A stretch of 64,000 nt of DNA from Oxyruncus cristatus (Eukaryota; Chordata; Aves; Passeriformes; Cotingidae), in assembly GCA_013399855.1 (NCBI GenBank), contig VXAY01003830.1, positions 973,278-1,037,277 on the forward strand, given 5' to 3'. Positions 34,102 through 49,100 of this stretch are shown in pieces (the stretch's first letter is position 1; every line of letters starts with the position of its first letter). A program made the position numbers and the translations under genes. The notes beneath the pieces are model-generated. The model was given only the letters and a program-made list of their open reading frames with translations. It did no database searches and was not told where the DNA came from.

Positions 34102-37100
34102 CTGTAGAGAGATCAAACAACTATATTTTACAAAATTTTGTAAAAGGACACCGAATGATTATTAAGCTCAAAGAAATAAATTATTTTAGAGCACCAACAT
34201 ATGGTAGTACTTACAGGCTCCATCTTCATCATAGTTACTGAGGTCAAGGTTAATTGTTCTGCTGAATTCAAGAACGTTACACCATTGGTCCTTATTGATA
34301 ACTTTGTATTTTGATTGCTGCTTGAGGCAAGAAACAGAAGTTACTAAAACGTATTTTCAACTGCCTCAAACTCAGATTTTCTTACAGAAAATTTAAACCT
34401 TGTAATGCATTATTATTTTAATCTGTATGCCACCTAAAACTAAAGAGTAAAGAAACCACCAAGTAGTCAAACTAGTGTTGAATAATTCATGTTTCTGATT
34501 AAGACACCTTTTAGCGGGCAAAAATACAGCAATAAAATGCAAGTACAAAAGCAAATTGAAGACTTTCTATACTTTGCCCTGCATTAAATAAACCAGAACA
34601 GCATAAGGATTTGGGAAAAAGGAAGAAAGAATCAGTTATAAGTGCTGCTTTGGTGGTTACTATGTTCTAAATCATAACACTAGCTGTTTTCATTCTACCT
34701 CTAGTTAAAAGTATCATAGAAGACAGATCAAAAAAAAAAATAATTCTGTTTCCAAATCCATACCTCTAGAAACTGATGAAATACTGGAAAAAGGGACCAT
34801 GTTTTTCCTAAAAGAAGGCCCAACATACACTTGGCAGTATTGATATCTAGGCTGCGCTGGTCCTTTTCCTGCATGAAAAGGTCAAAAAGGAAAAAAGTAT
34901 GATTCCAGGATTTTTCACTTCCCCAACACCTCACCCACACACAAAATAAATTAACAAATAAATAATATATAGCAGTATTTAACAGTCTTTTTAATAAAAC
35001 ACAACTTCCCAGTAAAACTTCCTTCCTTATAACTAACAGCTCACTATACAGAGATGTTGCTTTCCATAGGTGTTCCCAAAAAAACATCACCACTCACGCA
35101 GATGAGGCATACACTTCTGTTTCTGACTTCAGACCTCACCACAAAGCAATGGTCATTAGATCCACACTCATATTTGTACATAGGCCTCTGCACAGCCACA
35201 CATCTCAAAATAGCATTGCTGTATTTATTTTCCATGGTATTATTACAGCTACGTGGACTGTCAACAGATAGTCAGGGCTACCTGATAGTTGCCTAAGTAT
35301 GCAAGAGTGAGCCAAGGGGGATCTTCATTCTGTTATTCTAACTGATTGCATGAAATTCAGATGAAATTAATTATCGAATGAGAAGAACATAATAGACATT
35401 GAGACTCCTCTCAGAACTGTCCCAGTTTTAGTTCAACGCAGCAGTAGTACGTTAAGACTTAGGTAATTTGTTTCTGCAAAGAAAAATCAATAGCATCTGT
35501 ACCCAACAGGTTCATTACATCTAATCAGTGGCAAAGTTAATATATTTGATAACACAACTTCTGCACGTCTCAAAAGTAACATGTATGTGTAAGATTCGAT
35601 TTTGTTACTTCAAGTAGTTTATCCATCTTCACTTGTTGTCTTGAAATTAAACAAATTTTGGCGAGAGACAGGATGTAACTCCCTACGCTTTTATTCCTCG
35701 ATTATAGCATTAATCTACAAATCAGAAATTAACGAAATTTAAAAAAAATAAAGTTCCATATTAGCGCTACTGAAGACCTTAATTTCCCTATATGTACACT
35801 CATGATTGCAGACTGCAAAGTCTAAATTACCAAAAAAACAGGGATATCACAGGATAGGTAACTGGAAGGGATCACAGTGGGTGATCTAGTCCAACCTCCA
35901 TGCTCAAGCAGGGCCATCCTAGAGCACACTGCACTGCATTCAGAGGGTTCTTGAATATCAACAGTGAAGGAAATTCCCCAACCTCTCTGGGCAACCTGTT
36001 CCAGTGCTCAGTTACCCACACAGTAAAGAAGTTCTTTCTCACTTCATGTGGAACTTCCTGTGCATCAGTTTCTGCCCGTGTCTTTGGGCAGAAACTTGTC
36101 CTTGTCAAGTTGCCTCCTGTCCTATTGCTTGGCATCACTGAGAACACCCTGGTTCCATCCTCTTGACACTCTCCCTTCAGATACTGATAGACATTGATGA
36201 GGTCCCCTCTCAGTCATCTCTTCTCAAGCCTGAACAGGCCCAGTTCCTTCAGTCTGTCTTTGTACAAGAGATGCTTCAGTCCCATAACTACCTTTGTGAC
36301 TCTCTACCTGACCCGCTCCAGGATCTCCACGGTTCCCCTGTCCTGAGAAGTCCAGAACTGGACACAGCACTCCAGGCATGGCCTCACTAGGGCTGAGTAG
36401 AGGGGCAGGATCACCCCCCATGACCTGCTGACAAAGCTCTTCCTAATGCATCCCAGGATCCCACTGGCCTTCTTGGCCACAAAAGCACACTGCTGGCTCA
36501 TGGACAGCTTGCAGTTCACTGGGACACACCCCATGTAGAGACATTCAGGATACAGACAGGGTCAGACGACAGAACATTGAAAGAGAGATAGGTACCCAAG
36601 ACGAAGGAAATTGAGCCCTGTGCCTCGCCTGTACAAACGCAGTTGTATGTATTCTAGAATACACATCTTCATTGAAAAAAAACAAGCTCAAATCAAAACT
36701 GACTTGTCTTCTATCATGTAAGAAGGATGAGGTAGAGCAAGATCCCAGTTCTCAGACAACAAATTAATTCTTTAGCCACAAGGCCTCATTTCATACAAAA
36801 CACTTCTCAATTCTTAAACTGTGTAGACAGAATTTAATGCATATTTGTTTTGAAAGAAAAGTGGGGAGGCCAACAACTCTGAAAACCTGAAAAGCTGTTT
36901 TACATTCTGGGCAGTAAATCCAAGCAGGACTTAAGAGAAAAAAATTAAATCCCAGGATAAACAAAGCTTTTCAATTAGTAACAAAGCTGAAAAACAAACC
37001 TGCAAAGGCATTTTTCTATTATGACATAATTCACTTATTTCCAACATCAAACAGTTCTAAAAACTAATTCTCTTTCCAAAGCTCATTTACAGCTCTGTCA

Positions 37101-40100
37101 CAAATATCTTTAAGCAGAAATCATACTGCCGTGAGAATACATTTTATTTTCCACAATATTTATACTCTGAATTCTTCCCACACACTCAAGTATTAATGAA
37201 ATCAGGCTCTATTGCCTTTACTTTAGCCATGCTGTTCTTACATGTCTTACATTTTTACATTTCTACATTCTCCCACTCTAACTTCTGTTCAGAACAAATT
37301 GTTCAGATAAGTTCTTTTTACTGACCTCCAACTGCCTAATAGCACATCTGCCATGACAGATGCTCCAATTTCATTCTTAACATACATTCCATACACTTAT
37401 ATTCTCTTTACTGGATATAGTTGAAAGAATATGTTAAACTCTGTTAAATTTGCGTATTTGTTTTACATTGATGATAGTCTTTCTGAGACTTTTTTCCCCA
37501 ATATTGTAGACAAAAGACCCATTTAAGCCAAGAAATACACACATCTATGTTCTCAAACTTTGCAATAACAAGGGCAAACATGGAGCAAGGAATGTATTTG
37601 TACTTCATATCAACATAGGGTGTTTTAAATTATTTCCTCAAATCTACGCTGACTAAATCATGCACACCACATAAAACCTTGATGATATCTTTTTTAATTC
37701 ATCAACTAACTTTAAATATCAAACCACAACAAACTCTTTCAAAAAACTTTCTCTTAAAACTTCAGAAGCTTAGACGAGTGTTTTTTTGCCATGGAGCTCT
37801 TCCCTGAGAGGATTACCCTTAGGACAGAAACTGAATCTAAAGCCATCAGCTTTTTTCTATCAATCACTTCCATTATCCTGATAAAGACTGTGTATAGATT
37901 TATTTGTTGCATCTAGATAAATATATCACCTTTGTTGGCATTCTTTTCTATTTTCACTGGATGCCATTCTCCTATAGATTTACCCCAAGTCCATAGTATT
38001 AAAAGTTCAATGACCTCATTAACCTAGTATTGTTTTGGCAATTCCCCTGTTGATATGCCTTTGACTTGAAGTTCTATAATCTGCAGGGGTTTTTGTCACA
38101 AATGAAATCACAGAATCTGTGTCTCAATGTTTAAATTCTTTTCCAAGACCACTGTTTGTCAAATCAGTTTAGTACTTCTCGAAAAAATACTAATATCATG
38201 CATTTTCTCACATTCAGCTCTACATTTCCTTGTTTAAAAGTGAACTACTGTAAATCTCTGCATGCTGACATGCAGAAAGCACTGCTATATCAAAAATCCG
38301 AGTTGCTTAGGACAGACTTTATCAGAACTGCTATCAGTTCGATTTCTTCTTAATTTTCTTACACTCCCTTTTTTTGCTGCATATTTTCTTGATACATTTA
38401 GTTCTTTCGCACTGAAGTCTGAGCTTCAGTTTTGCCTTTTTATGTTAAATCTTCTGTACATTCCATCACGGTAAGAAGACGGATGTACAAATTCTATTTC
38501 AAAACGTTAATTCATAAAATTAAAGTTCTCTTACTGCTTTCTTTAAGTAGGAATACTCTAATGTCTATTATGGGTTCCATTACAGGTACAATTTTATCGA
38601 TATATATTTTATAATAGGAAGACTGCTATCAGGATATTATTTAATACATACTGAAAACATCATTAAAGACATTCCAACAGTCTGCTGTTTTTACATTATA
38701 TCATACCCAGTTTTTATCATCATGTTAGCCATTTTTACCACCTACTGAAAAGCCTGAATTGTCTTTCTGTTTCACCAAATTCAAAGAGTAAGAAGAAAAA
38801 CCACAGTAACTATAAAGCCAGGGGGAGTAAGGGGCAAAGCTCCAATACACAACTGAATCGGGCCTGAATGGTTTCCTTGAAGTCATAAAACAGCTTGAAG
38901 CAGAGACATAACAAAACACGTCACTAAACCACTACACATCACACAGCCTATATAGGTTTCTTTTTCAGTTACAGCATCTTGCATATACCATTTTAGAACA
39001 CAACAGTTCCATTTGTCAAAAGCTACCTTGAGTGTTACCTTAAGACAAACATATTTAGAAGTGTACGGTCTTTATGAAAGTAAAGTCTTTAATTTCAGAT
39101 GCACAGTACTTACCCGTGCAAAGTCAAATGCGTATCTATAAATAAGTTTAAAATTGGTAGGCTCATTTAATAAAGATCTCAAGTAATCCAGAGAATTTCT
39201 CAACTTTTCTGTAGTATCACATCTACAAAACAAACACAAAGTAAATTTAGAGTCTAAATTCTTATATGGAAGTCTGATGTCTTAGGAAATAATCTCTAAC
39301 ATACCCCCAACCAAACTGTTCAAAACACATCACTCCATACAGAGACATGTTTATGAGTTTGCATACGATGACTTACTAAACCCACAGAGTGAAACAAAGT
39401 TAAAGCAGCAAAGTCTTACACTGGGACTCTGATAAAACATTGACTGGTTTTGTAGAAAATGCACTCTCCAACAGATTAAACTAAGAGTTTGTCCAAGCAT
39501 GGCAAACAACCAGCAAACCACAACAGTGAAAAAATTCTTCTACAGTCTTCTGAAACTATAGGACTTCCTACACAGTTGTTTCTTTTCCAGTCTGTTCTGT
39601 AAGATAAGTCAAAACACAGTTCTTTCTTTAACTCTCTATGAAACATGTAATTATTCAACTACATTTATTTTAATTATGCCATGAAGATAAGCTCTCAACT
39701 GGAGAATGCAACTCTTAAAAAGAACATTGCAGTTACAGAAAGAGTTGGTATTATTTAGCATTTTAAGCCACTATAAAACACACCAATATCTAAAAGACAA
39801 GTCCAATTCAGTGACAAAGACAGATGTTCTTGGGGAAGAAAAAGCATACAACCTCATGACATTTGTTTCCTTGAGATTGAAGATATTTTAATCCAACTGT
39901 ATTAAAATGTGCAACTGTCAAGTTTCAAGTTGTCTCTAAGTGACTATATCACCAGAAATCAGACCAAAAACGTATGACTTCTACTCCACAGCAGAGTTCT
40001 CTAATGTTTTGACTCATAACACCTACAGCAAAGTGTGTTTTTTTCTAAAAGCCTGTGTTTACTATAACAAACTTAGGAGAATTTTCAAAGCACTTACTGT

Positions 40101-43100
40101 AGTGATGTCATTCCTTTTAACCATTCTTGTAATGTAAAGTAGCCCATATTTTGTGCATCCAACTTCCATGCTAGCACAAGCATAACTACCTGTGTTAAAA
40201 TGAAAAAAAGAGACTGAAAAGAGTTAACAAAAAGTATATTTTTTAAATAACCACTTTTTATTAGGCTAAAAGTGCTTTACTTGTATAAATAGGAAGCTCA
40301 GATTTTTGCTACACTATTTTAGAAGCTAAAAAAACCCTGAAAGTGACAAACCTGCACATAATCCAAACAAAGACAAGGTAACAGCGCAAATATATAGAGC
40401 GAACATCCACCTGAGTTACCAGTAGGGACTTCAAGGGAGCTTGTACAGTCATCTAGCGACCAATGTAGCGAGGAGGATGAGTTGGTGCAAAAGACACAGA
40501 AAAGGTTTCCCAAAACAACTACTAAAAAATTTCAGTACAAATTTGACAAGTTACATCTGACTTTTGTTAAACTCTCATCTGGATGAACATCAATTGCAAT
40601 CCACAAGCTCCGAAATCCAAGTATTCTGAAGCTAATAACAATCGCACAACACAAGCAGATGTTAAGTAAAGCCAGGAGAACTAACACAGATTAACACACA
40701 TCAAAACAGAAGCTGATACATAAATACTGCAGTTTTGCCAAAAAAACCCCAGTCTTTTTACATTGCACACAGAAGACTGAAGCAATAAAGATTTTAGATA
40801 CAGTGATATCATAAGATTATTATGATCTTACTCATGAAGTTAAGAAACCATTTTGACAAATACAATAAAAAACAAACTTGCAGGGCAACAGACACTGGAA
40901 GGAAAAAAAAAATCAAGTAATTTAAATTGCAACTCAGTCATTAACTAGTTAATGTTAATGCAGCAGCTCTATACAGCTTTTAATGCGAAATCAGAATACC
41001 AGCTTATATACCCAAATGTCTGGATAAATCACAACATTTATTATAATAATAAACACTGAAATTAGCAAATTACACTTAATTTGTCCAGTAAATCTTTCAA
41101 AGCCACAATTCTCATTTTATTTAGATGATGCTTCATGAATTCTACGAAAGATGGGACTTGCAAATACATTTAAAGAGCAAAAATTAGGCACTAGGAAAAA
41201 GCCTGTAAAAGGCACAACCATTCTTTTTTAAATATTTACTTATATATATATATACATGTATAAAGTACATTTATTATGCATATTCCATATTTGTGTTTTG
41301 AAATGCCATAATGGGAGTGCCACTAATGCTCACAATATTTGAAATCCCTTTCGCTCCTAGAAAATCCAAAAAAAACATGACTTGTTGTTTTGCAGTTGCT
41401 GCACTAAATCTTGAATGTTAAAACTCATTGTTTCAGAAATGACAATCATCAGCTTTTTTTTTTTCCCCTTAATCCTATTTCTAGGGGGTTGGGGAAGTGG
41501 TGGTGGTGGTAAAGTGAAAGGTGGCAGCAAAGACAAATCAAGGTTTTATGACAGTTTGGGGTTTAAATAAAAGCAAGCTGTTCCCAAATGTGTTTCCAAA
41601 CTTCCCTTGTTTGTATTTATTGAATTTGTTTAAAAACTCTCAAGAATTTTTTATTTTAATTGATGGAAAAACAAGAGCTATAAGACTGGATCACGTATAA
41701 CAGATTGGGCATCTTTTAAATAGAATTCGAATGGATTTCGAACTTACATTTTCTGGTTCAACTCCAATGTCTTCACAAAATTTCTCCATACCTTCTGGCC
41801 CTACAATGTCATCAGTGCCTGCAAACAAAATGCATTTTACTTATCTCTAAAAATTAAAATAGGGCAATGTTTAGCAAAAAGAGAAATGAATCACAAAGCA
41901 CAACTTAACTTCTATACAGTTTGTTTGTTTTGACATGCAATAAATACTTCCACGCTTACTATAAGACTTGGATACACTTAAACCTTAATCTCACCTTTGG
42001 AAACAGGGGAACTGTAAAACACTTTTTATTCCTGACAATTATTCTACCCATTTATTGAGATAATCTTGGAAGTGTAAATTAATAGGATTTTTAATAATGC
42101 ACTTAAGACTAGCAAACACGCACATAATATTACCACACTTAAGTAAGTGGACAATGGTTAGTGAAACTAATTTCTTGGCTTGAATCTCTTATCATAAGAT
42201 CATATCACATAAAAACATGATGTATAGCCATACAGGATACAAGACATTGTCATTCCCAGAATCTCATTGCTTATTATCTCATATAGTATCTTTATATAAT
42301 GTTATCTAGAAAAAAGAGCCCAAACCAAAATATGCATGCTCCTGTTTATTCCTGTTTATTATTGCTATACCATGGCCACACATTATCTGAATAATAGTAA
42401 CTGCAGCAGGAAGACAAATTACACCTATTTCTTTGCATACTTAAAAGGAAAAAATAAAAATAAAAGAATATAAATGCTACTAAAACGCATTACTAATAAA
42501 ACTTGCTCTTAAATCAAGATATTTGTAACTTTCATAACACTCCTGAAAAAATTATACAGGCATTAAGAATTGTACTGTGCAATTTTACTTTCAAACACAT
42601 TTTATTTGAACGATTTTGTTAGGATTTTTATTCATTTAAAGAGGGTTCATTTGAAAAAAAAAAATTACAAGCTGAAATGCCTACTTTCATCCAATATAAA
42701 GATCACATGCGCAAGGAAAAGAGGCTTTAAAAAGGGAAGATCAGTGTTTTATTATTAGGTGACCTACTATTCTAGAAATAACAAGGTTTAATTATATCTT
42801 TTCCCATCTTCTCATGACAGCCTCTCAGTTCTCAGAGTGTACACAACAGTCTTTTTAAAGACTCGTTCTGTAATGCAAAAACACACCAAGGGGAGAAAAC
42901 CAAATGCAGTGTCAACCATCTGCGTACATAAAGGAGAAGACTCATGAAGTAAGAACACAAGAGAGATTATTCCTTGAAAATTCAATTTTTAGAATGTTAC
43001 TCAATACTGTAAACAGAATCGTACTCTCCACTTTTCTCTGTTTTATCTTGGTGTGTGCATCCAATGGAAACCCCAAAGTTCTTTCACATACAGCCTTCCT

Positions 43101-46100
43101 TTCATCCTTTCTTTCCATGAAAGTCTTGACAAAAATGAGTCATGCCTGTTGCTAGAGTAAAGAAATAAATCAAGCTGGTCAGAAAGGCAGACAATCTAAC
43201 AGGTTAGATTTGGCTTGAATTTGTCTGAATCTCCTGTCACAGACTGCCACAGACAAGTGAGATCTCAACGTATTTAATTTCATTTATTTAATTTTATTAG
43301 AAGAATGCTTTATTACATGAGATTAAGTCACTCTTCATTACGCTTAAGAAGCAGACAAAACAGAACAAGCTGTGAGCTATGTTATCCAAGACTGCACCAG
43401 AAAACTGCAAGATGATGGTATTTTTTTTGTCAAACAACTGTTTCATTTCCTTTTGGTCTTTACAGTTATGAGATCATTTTTCCCCATACTTCAAGTTCTC
43501 CCTTTCAGAAAAACACATGTAAAAAAATGAATACAACAACCAACTTCACTATTAGTGGATCATCTTTTGTGACTGCAGATAACAATTAACAATCCTAGAA
43601 GTAATGCCAGGAGAAAGTCTCTCAAGAGCAAAAATAAATAATTCAGCCTATCTTCCCTATACATTGTGAGGGAAAACTCTATGATAAAACTACTATGAAA
43701 TACTTGAATTCATTCACTTTTTTGCTTGAAACTCTAAGCAAGTTCAGCAGGAACAAAATGAATGTTAATACCTCCCCCACCTTTTGGTTTTTTTAATTAA
43801 AGACACACAACTTTGCCTGAAGCATAATTCTGAAGCATAATTCTGTACTATTTAGCACTAACTTGGCAAATGACTGAACCTCTAAAGCCAGAGAGGTATC
43901 AACATTTTCAGCAGAAGTACAGCTTTAACTGTAGGTTTGAATAGCAAAGTATACAAGCTCCAAAACATTTCACGCCACACACCTTCTGTATTCTTTTTAT
44001 AGAATAGAGACAGACAAAACTGCACATTGAACTCTTCAACTTCACACTACGCAGAATATAAGAATAGTCTCTTTAAGACTCTTACAAAAAAGCCTCTATA
44101 TTCAGTCTTTGGAAAGTTCAGTTAATGCAATTTTTGCATTCCAATATAAATTAATTTTTTATTAGCAGGAAATTTAAATTTCACACTTACCTGCATATTC
44201 ATAGAACCATTCTAAGCATCTCTTACTTGAAAAAACTTCTTCCTCTGCTTTTATTCTAGTTGAATCATATTTTCTATACATACTTAGAAAAAAAAGAGAA
44301 ATAAGTAATTAATTCATCAACTTTTTTTAAAAGCAGTCTTTTAGTCAATAGCACTGTAAGCAGAAATGTTTTTCCTTTCATGAATCAGTTTACTCAACAT
44401 TCTGTCCTCATATCCAGTCATTTGGTACACTGCTTAACAAAATAAGAATCACTGACCCTAAATACTGTGTCTGTTCAGTCCGTCACAATTAAACTGATCT
44501 ATAACATTATCCACATACATGACCTTCCCCTACAACAAATACAGGCTAGTTCAAATTCAACCCCAAACTGTTCTGTGTAAGTTCGAGTAAGGCTTGTACC
44601 TCACACCATCAGTTACCACAATCAGCTGATGGGTTGAAACATAGTTGTGGGTCTAAGGCCAGAGTAATTCCCTGACACAGCCAACACAGTCCTACCTCTA
44701 GGTGCACACATACTTTGTGCACTTTGAATTATTAACTAAAGAGAACTGCACCCTTTTTGCCACCTCAAAGAGTCCTACAAAAAGCATAAAGGCCAACACA
44801 GACACGACCCACACTTATTCTAAAGCCAGTAAGATGGTAACACAAAAGAATCACAGAGAAAAGGTTCCAAATCCTCACTGACAATAACTCAAGGATCTCA
44901 TTCATCATGATGTAAAGAGTCAGCTGAAAAGCTAACCATCAAAGGTTCTTCTCCTTTGACAAGAAGCATAAGGAATTTTAATTACACTAAGGAAATGAAT
45001 TTAACATCTGAAACACCTAAAGCACAGAAGGCATGGCAGAAGTTGAGGAGTTACTCTACTCTGTTTAGACTTTCCTGAAACAGAGACAACATCATTTGTG
45101 CTTGCTAGAGGAAAGAGACTCAGCAGTCCCAGGAGTTGTCCATTGGTGTATATGCATTCTCTGACCCATTTCCAGCACTCTGCAGGAGCTTGGGCTTAAA
45201 GGCAACAAATAAATGGGTCTAGAGGAGGTAGCCAAGAACAGCTCAGTACGTGTTCCAAGCATGCAGACCTTCCTCTTATATCAAACCATGCTGGGGAAGG
45301 ACACAGAAGTGGCTGATTGGTCCAAGGAGAATTCTGAAACGCCTTGATGAAATTAATTTTGACTTGATTTCATCACCGTTTTGTCCTTCTACAAAGACAT
45401 GTGAAAGATACCTAGACTTATGAGCTTAGAGTACTCTGATCCCACTATCCTCCACCTAGCTCAGCCATCAGCTGTGAGGAACTGTAGCTCGAACTTAATG
45501 GCACACAGATCATCCTGGCAGAAATGCAAAGAACTATTTCACATTTATTGCCATAGCTCCTTTAACGCAGCTAACCTCGAGAAAAGTAATACTAGTCAGC
45601 ACAAAATTATAAAATGCTAAGCAGAAAACAAACACAAATGAGGTTCTTAAGAAATTTCAAGATGGAAAGAAAAACTGACACTGTACTGAAACACTGATCT
45701 GCAATAAACTGGAATACTGTATAGAAATGCCAGCAATACAAGTCTCAAACACATATATTAATATATGAACAATATTAGGGTGGGTTATTTTCCTTTTGAA
45801 ACCACTTTTTTTTCCCTATTTGAATTACCTACTTTGTATAAGCTTTACTGCAGTTGCAAAGGGAAAAGGCTTACAGCACTGCCCAGTAAGTAAAGAACTA
45901 ATCCAGAAGGCTTAAGTCTGAGTTGCAAGAATTTTATTTTTTTTTAAACAGGTCTGGTAACATTTCTTGCAGAATGATGATTATGAAAGACCTATCCAAT
46001 TAATTTTTGCCTATTCTGATTTCAGAGGAATCAAAAAGTACCTTAAGACAAAGAAAGTAGGCATTCTGTCACTTTGGCAAAAGTCTGATTATTCATTATC

Positions 46101-49100
46101 CCCTTTTTTGTTGCAAACAAACGTCACAAACAGCAACTAGAATATCAAGCTGGAAATTGTAGCAGGAGTTAGTCAACATCTTATTCTATTCTATTTATTC
46201 AAGTTTGTAAGAGCACTGCTGGGAACTAGGACATGCAAAGCTGATGTGATTCTAAGACAGATATTCCTCACAACACTTAAGGGTTTTTTCTTGTGAAGGG
46301 ATGATAAATAATTGTCTTGCCCTGCTTGTTCATGTTCACCAACAAATTAAGCTGTCAGTATGTGAACAGTGGATTTGAGAAAGAACTCTCAAGAAACAGA
46401 TTTATTGACAGAGCTGTAGGTCATCCAGGTATTAAGGAAAAAAAGGATTCCTGCATCTACAAATGGCAGAGCTGAATACTGTAAACTGAAACAAGACACC
46501 AATGACAGCAGTATGTGTAATAGGAACAGTGAGTGAGAACAGAAAAAAATAGTCCTTTTTACACATTCTCTTCACCAATGCACAGCAAGTTTTCAGGCAA
46601 CTGATACGAGACTGAAAGTCATTTGTTGTGTTTAAGGTTAAGGTCACAGTTTAGGACCTGCAAGAAACAACTATATTCATTAAGTCCATGTGCCCAAAAT
46701 CTCACCAAGTAACTCTCTAGTCTCAAACTTATGAGTGTGCAAGAAGCTCAACATCTGACCAGTGGAGTTGGATTTTTGAGAAACCAGAACTGATTACAGA
46801 TCTTCCAGCCTGTGGTAGATAACTCAGAAAGGATATACTCTTGACCTATCACAGTCTCTGCCACAGACTAACTAGGCAGACATTCATTAAAAGTGCAGGT
46901 GACACTATCACACTTGTAGTGAAAACAGATTACGCATGGCCAGAAGCATAAAACTCATGCAAAGAAAGTGGCTGATGAATTTCAGATGCCTTGCATGCCC
47001 CAACACAGATTCCATATTCTACAAGACAAGGATCACTTGAAAAAAAGACTATGACAAAAATGAGTGACACCAATACCAAGCCAGTATTAGTGATCTCTCA
47101 TGTATGATGATAAACCTTTTTCTTTCCCTGCTTACTGCAAACTTGAAATGTGCTTCTTGCCCCAAGCCAGTTAGTTCTACTAGCAAGAGACTCTTAATCT
47201 CTTAATGCCTAGTGAAGCAAGAAGAGCACAGAGACACAAAAAAGTCAGTAGGCAAGTACCTGAGATTATAGTCTAGCCTAGGAGAACTCGGTTAAATTAT
47301 CACAGCAAGCCCAACATGGTAGCACAGGGTAACGGTGTTTCCACAGACTATGTCCACTGAACTATCATTAATACAGATAGTATTAACTATCATTAATACA
47401 GATTTCATTGTCTCAAGAACCATATGTGCAGTGGAGAAAAACACAAACTGCCAGGCACATCTGGCATCTGTTTTGTATCTTACAATATTTCTCATCTCTT
47501 TGGAATTTCACATACTGCAAGATTATGTGCCTTGTCTTTGTTCTAAGGACAGCATCTCTTGCTATGCAGACAAACTGCTAGAGTGCACAGGGCAGATATC
47601 TGAATACTTTGGGAACACCAAACATCTACTGAATAGATCCAAGTTTCAAACAGCAAGTCCTCAGTCGTTCACAGCTTCCTCAAGATGCCCAGCACCAGTC
47701 CCTTCAAAGAGATGCACAACCATTATGCCAGCCAAGTTCTTCCTGGTAATTTGCTTCCACAAAAGAACACACTGCTCAGAGTTGAAGGAAAAAAAAAAAA
47801 AAAAGAAAAAAAGAAAAGGGGGCAGGGGAGGGTAGGGTGGTTGGGACGGGACAGGGGAAGTGAAAACCCCAAGGACACTTTCCATAAAGGAAGGGCAAAT
47901 GAATATTTGGTACTTTTGGTACCAGAATTTGTACCACTGTCAGAGAATGCTGACAATGAAACAGGATCGCTAAAGGACATTTTCTCCATCATCAGAGATA
48001 GAAAGGTGCATGCACAACTTTCTCCCAGAGTACCTGCTCTACCTGCCACTACTGGACAACAGCAAAACTATGAGCCTTTGCATTTAGAATTGCCCTTCCA
48101 TTTCTGAACCATGACATGCTACACATCAGGAACAGCAAGGAAAAAACAAAAAAGCATTACCTTTGGGCAAAGAGTATATATTTACCTCTCAGATGAAATA
48201 CACATGCAGGCACAATAACTCAGAAAAATCTTCATTTTAAAAATAATAGGTTTTTATTAGTTTAGCATGACACTGTGTCAGGAAAGTGACAGCAGACTTC
48301 AAAAAGTATTTCTTTATATCGTAACAAATATCTCTGTAAAGAGCATTTAGCTTTTTCTTTTTTACTATCTCTTTCCAACAGCCATTTTGCCAACTAAAGA
48401 GAGGAAAGAATATGGGACAGGGCATGGAAAAAGCAACATGAGATGACTTGTCTAAATTTTATGGAAGTGTTACCAGTTACTAAGCTACATCTAAATAAAA
48501 TAATTTTCTCTGAGATGCTTGCATTTCTATCATGACCTAATAGCTGACTCATAACACCCATGTTTAAACTTACATTTAAAATATTCCTACGAGCTAGGGA
48601 ATTGTAATATACCGGCAATAAAGATGCAACAATGTTGTTTATAAGTGGAAATGCTATAGGTCAATATCAACAAAACAAAATTTAAAACTGAGTCATCCAT
48701 ATCTTCTGCAGATTATTTTCCTCCCTTCCTAACTGATTTGCTGGGAAAACAAAAGCAAGAAAATTCTATCCAGCTATTATTATGGGGGTGACTAGGCAAG
48801 TCATCGTAAGAGTACATGGTTGCTAACAGGAAAAAGAACAAGGTAAGGGTAATTCTCTTCAACCACTGCAGTCTTCAAAGCTGGGTTATCTACTCCTGCT
48901 CTGAGTGTGTTTCAACTGTGCTGGTAATTGTTCGACCTCCACCCACAGCCCCTCCCACCACCACAACTCTGGGCTGTGTAGTTCCAGAATACTCAAACTA
49001 AGATCAGCGAAAACATGGAGTTTAGGTCACACGAAACATTCTCTTCATGGTGGAACCTAGTAACAGTTCATTGAAGGGGAGTACACAAAAGAAAAAGAAG

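Noticed and set aside
47335..47835. 166-residue open frame
   Set aside because: It ends in a Lys/Gly run produced by the A- and G-rich tract, has no domain, and sits in the middle of a DCUN1D4 intron.
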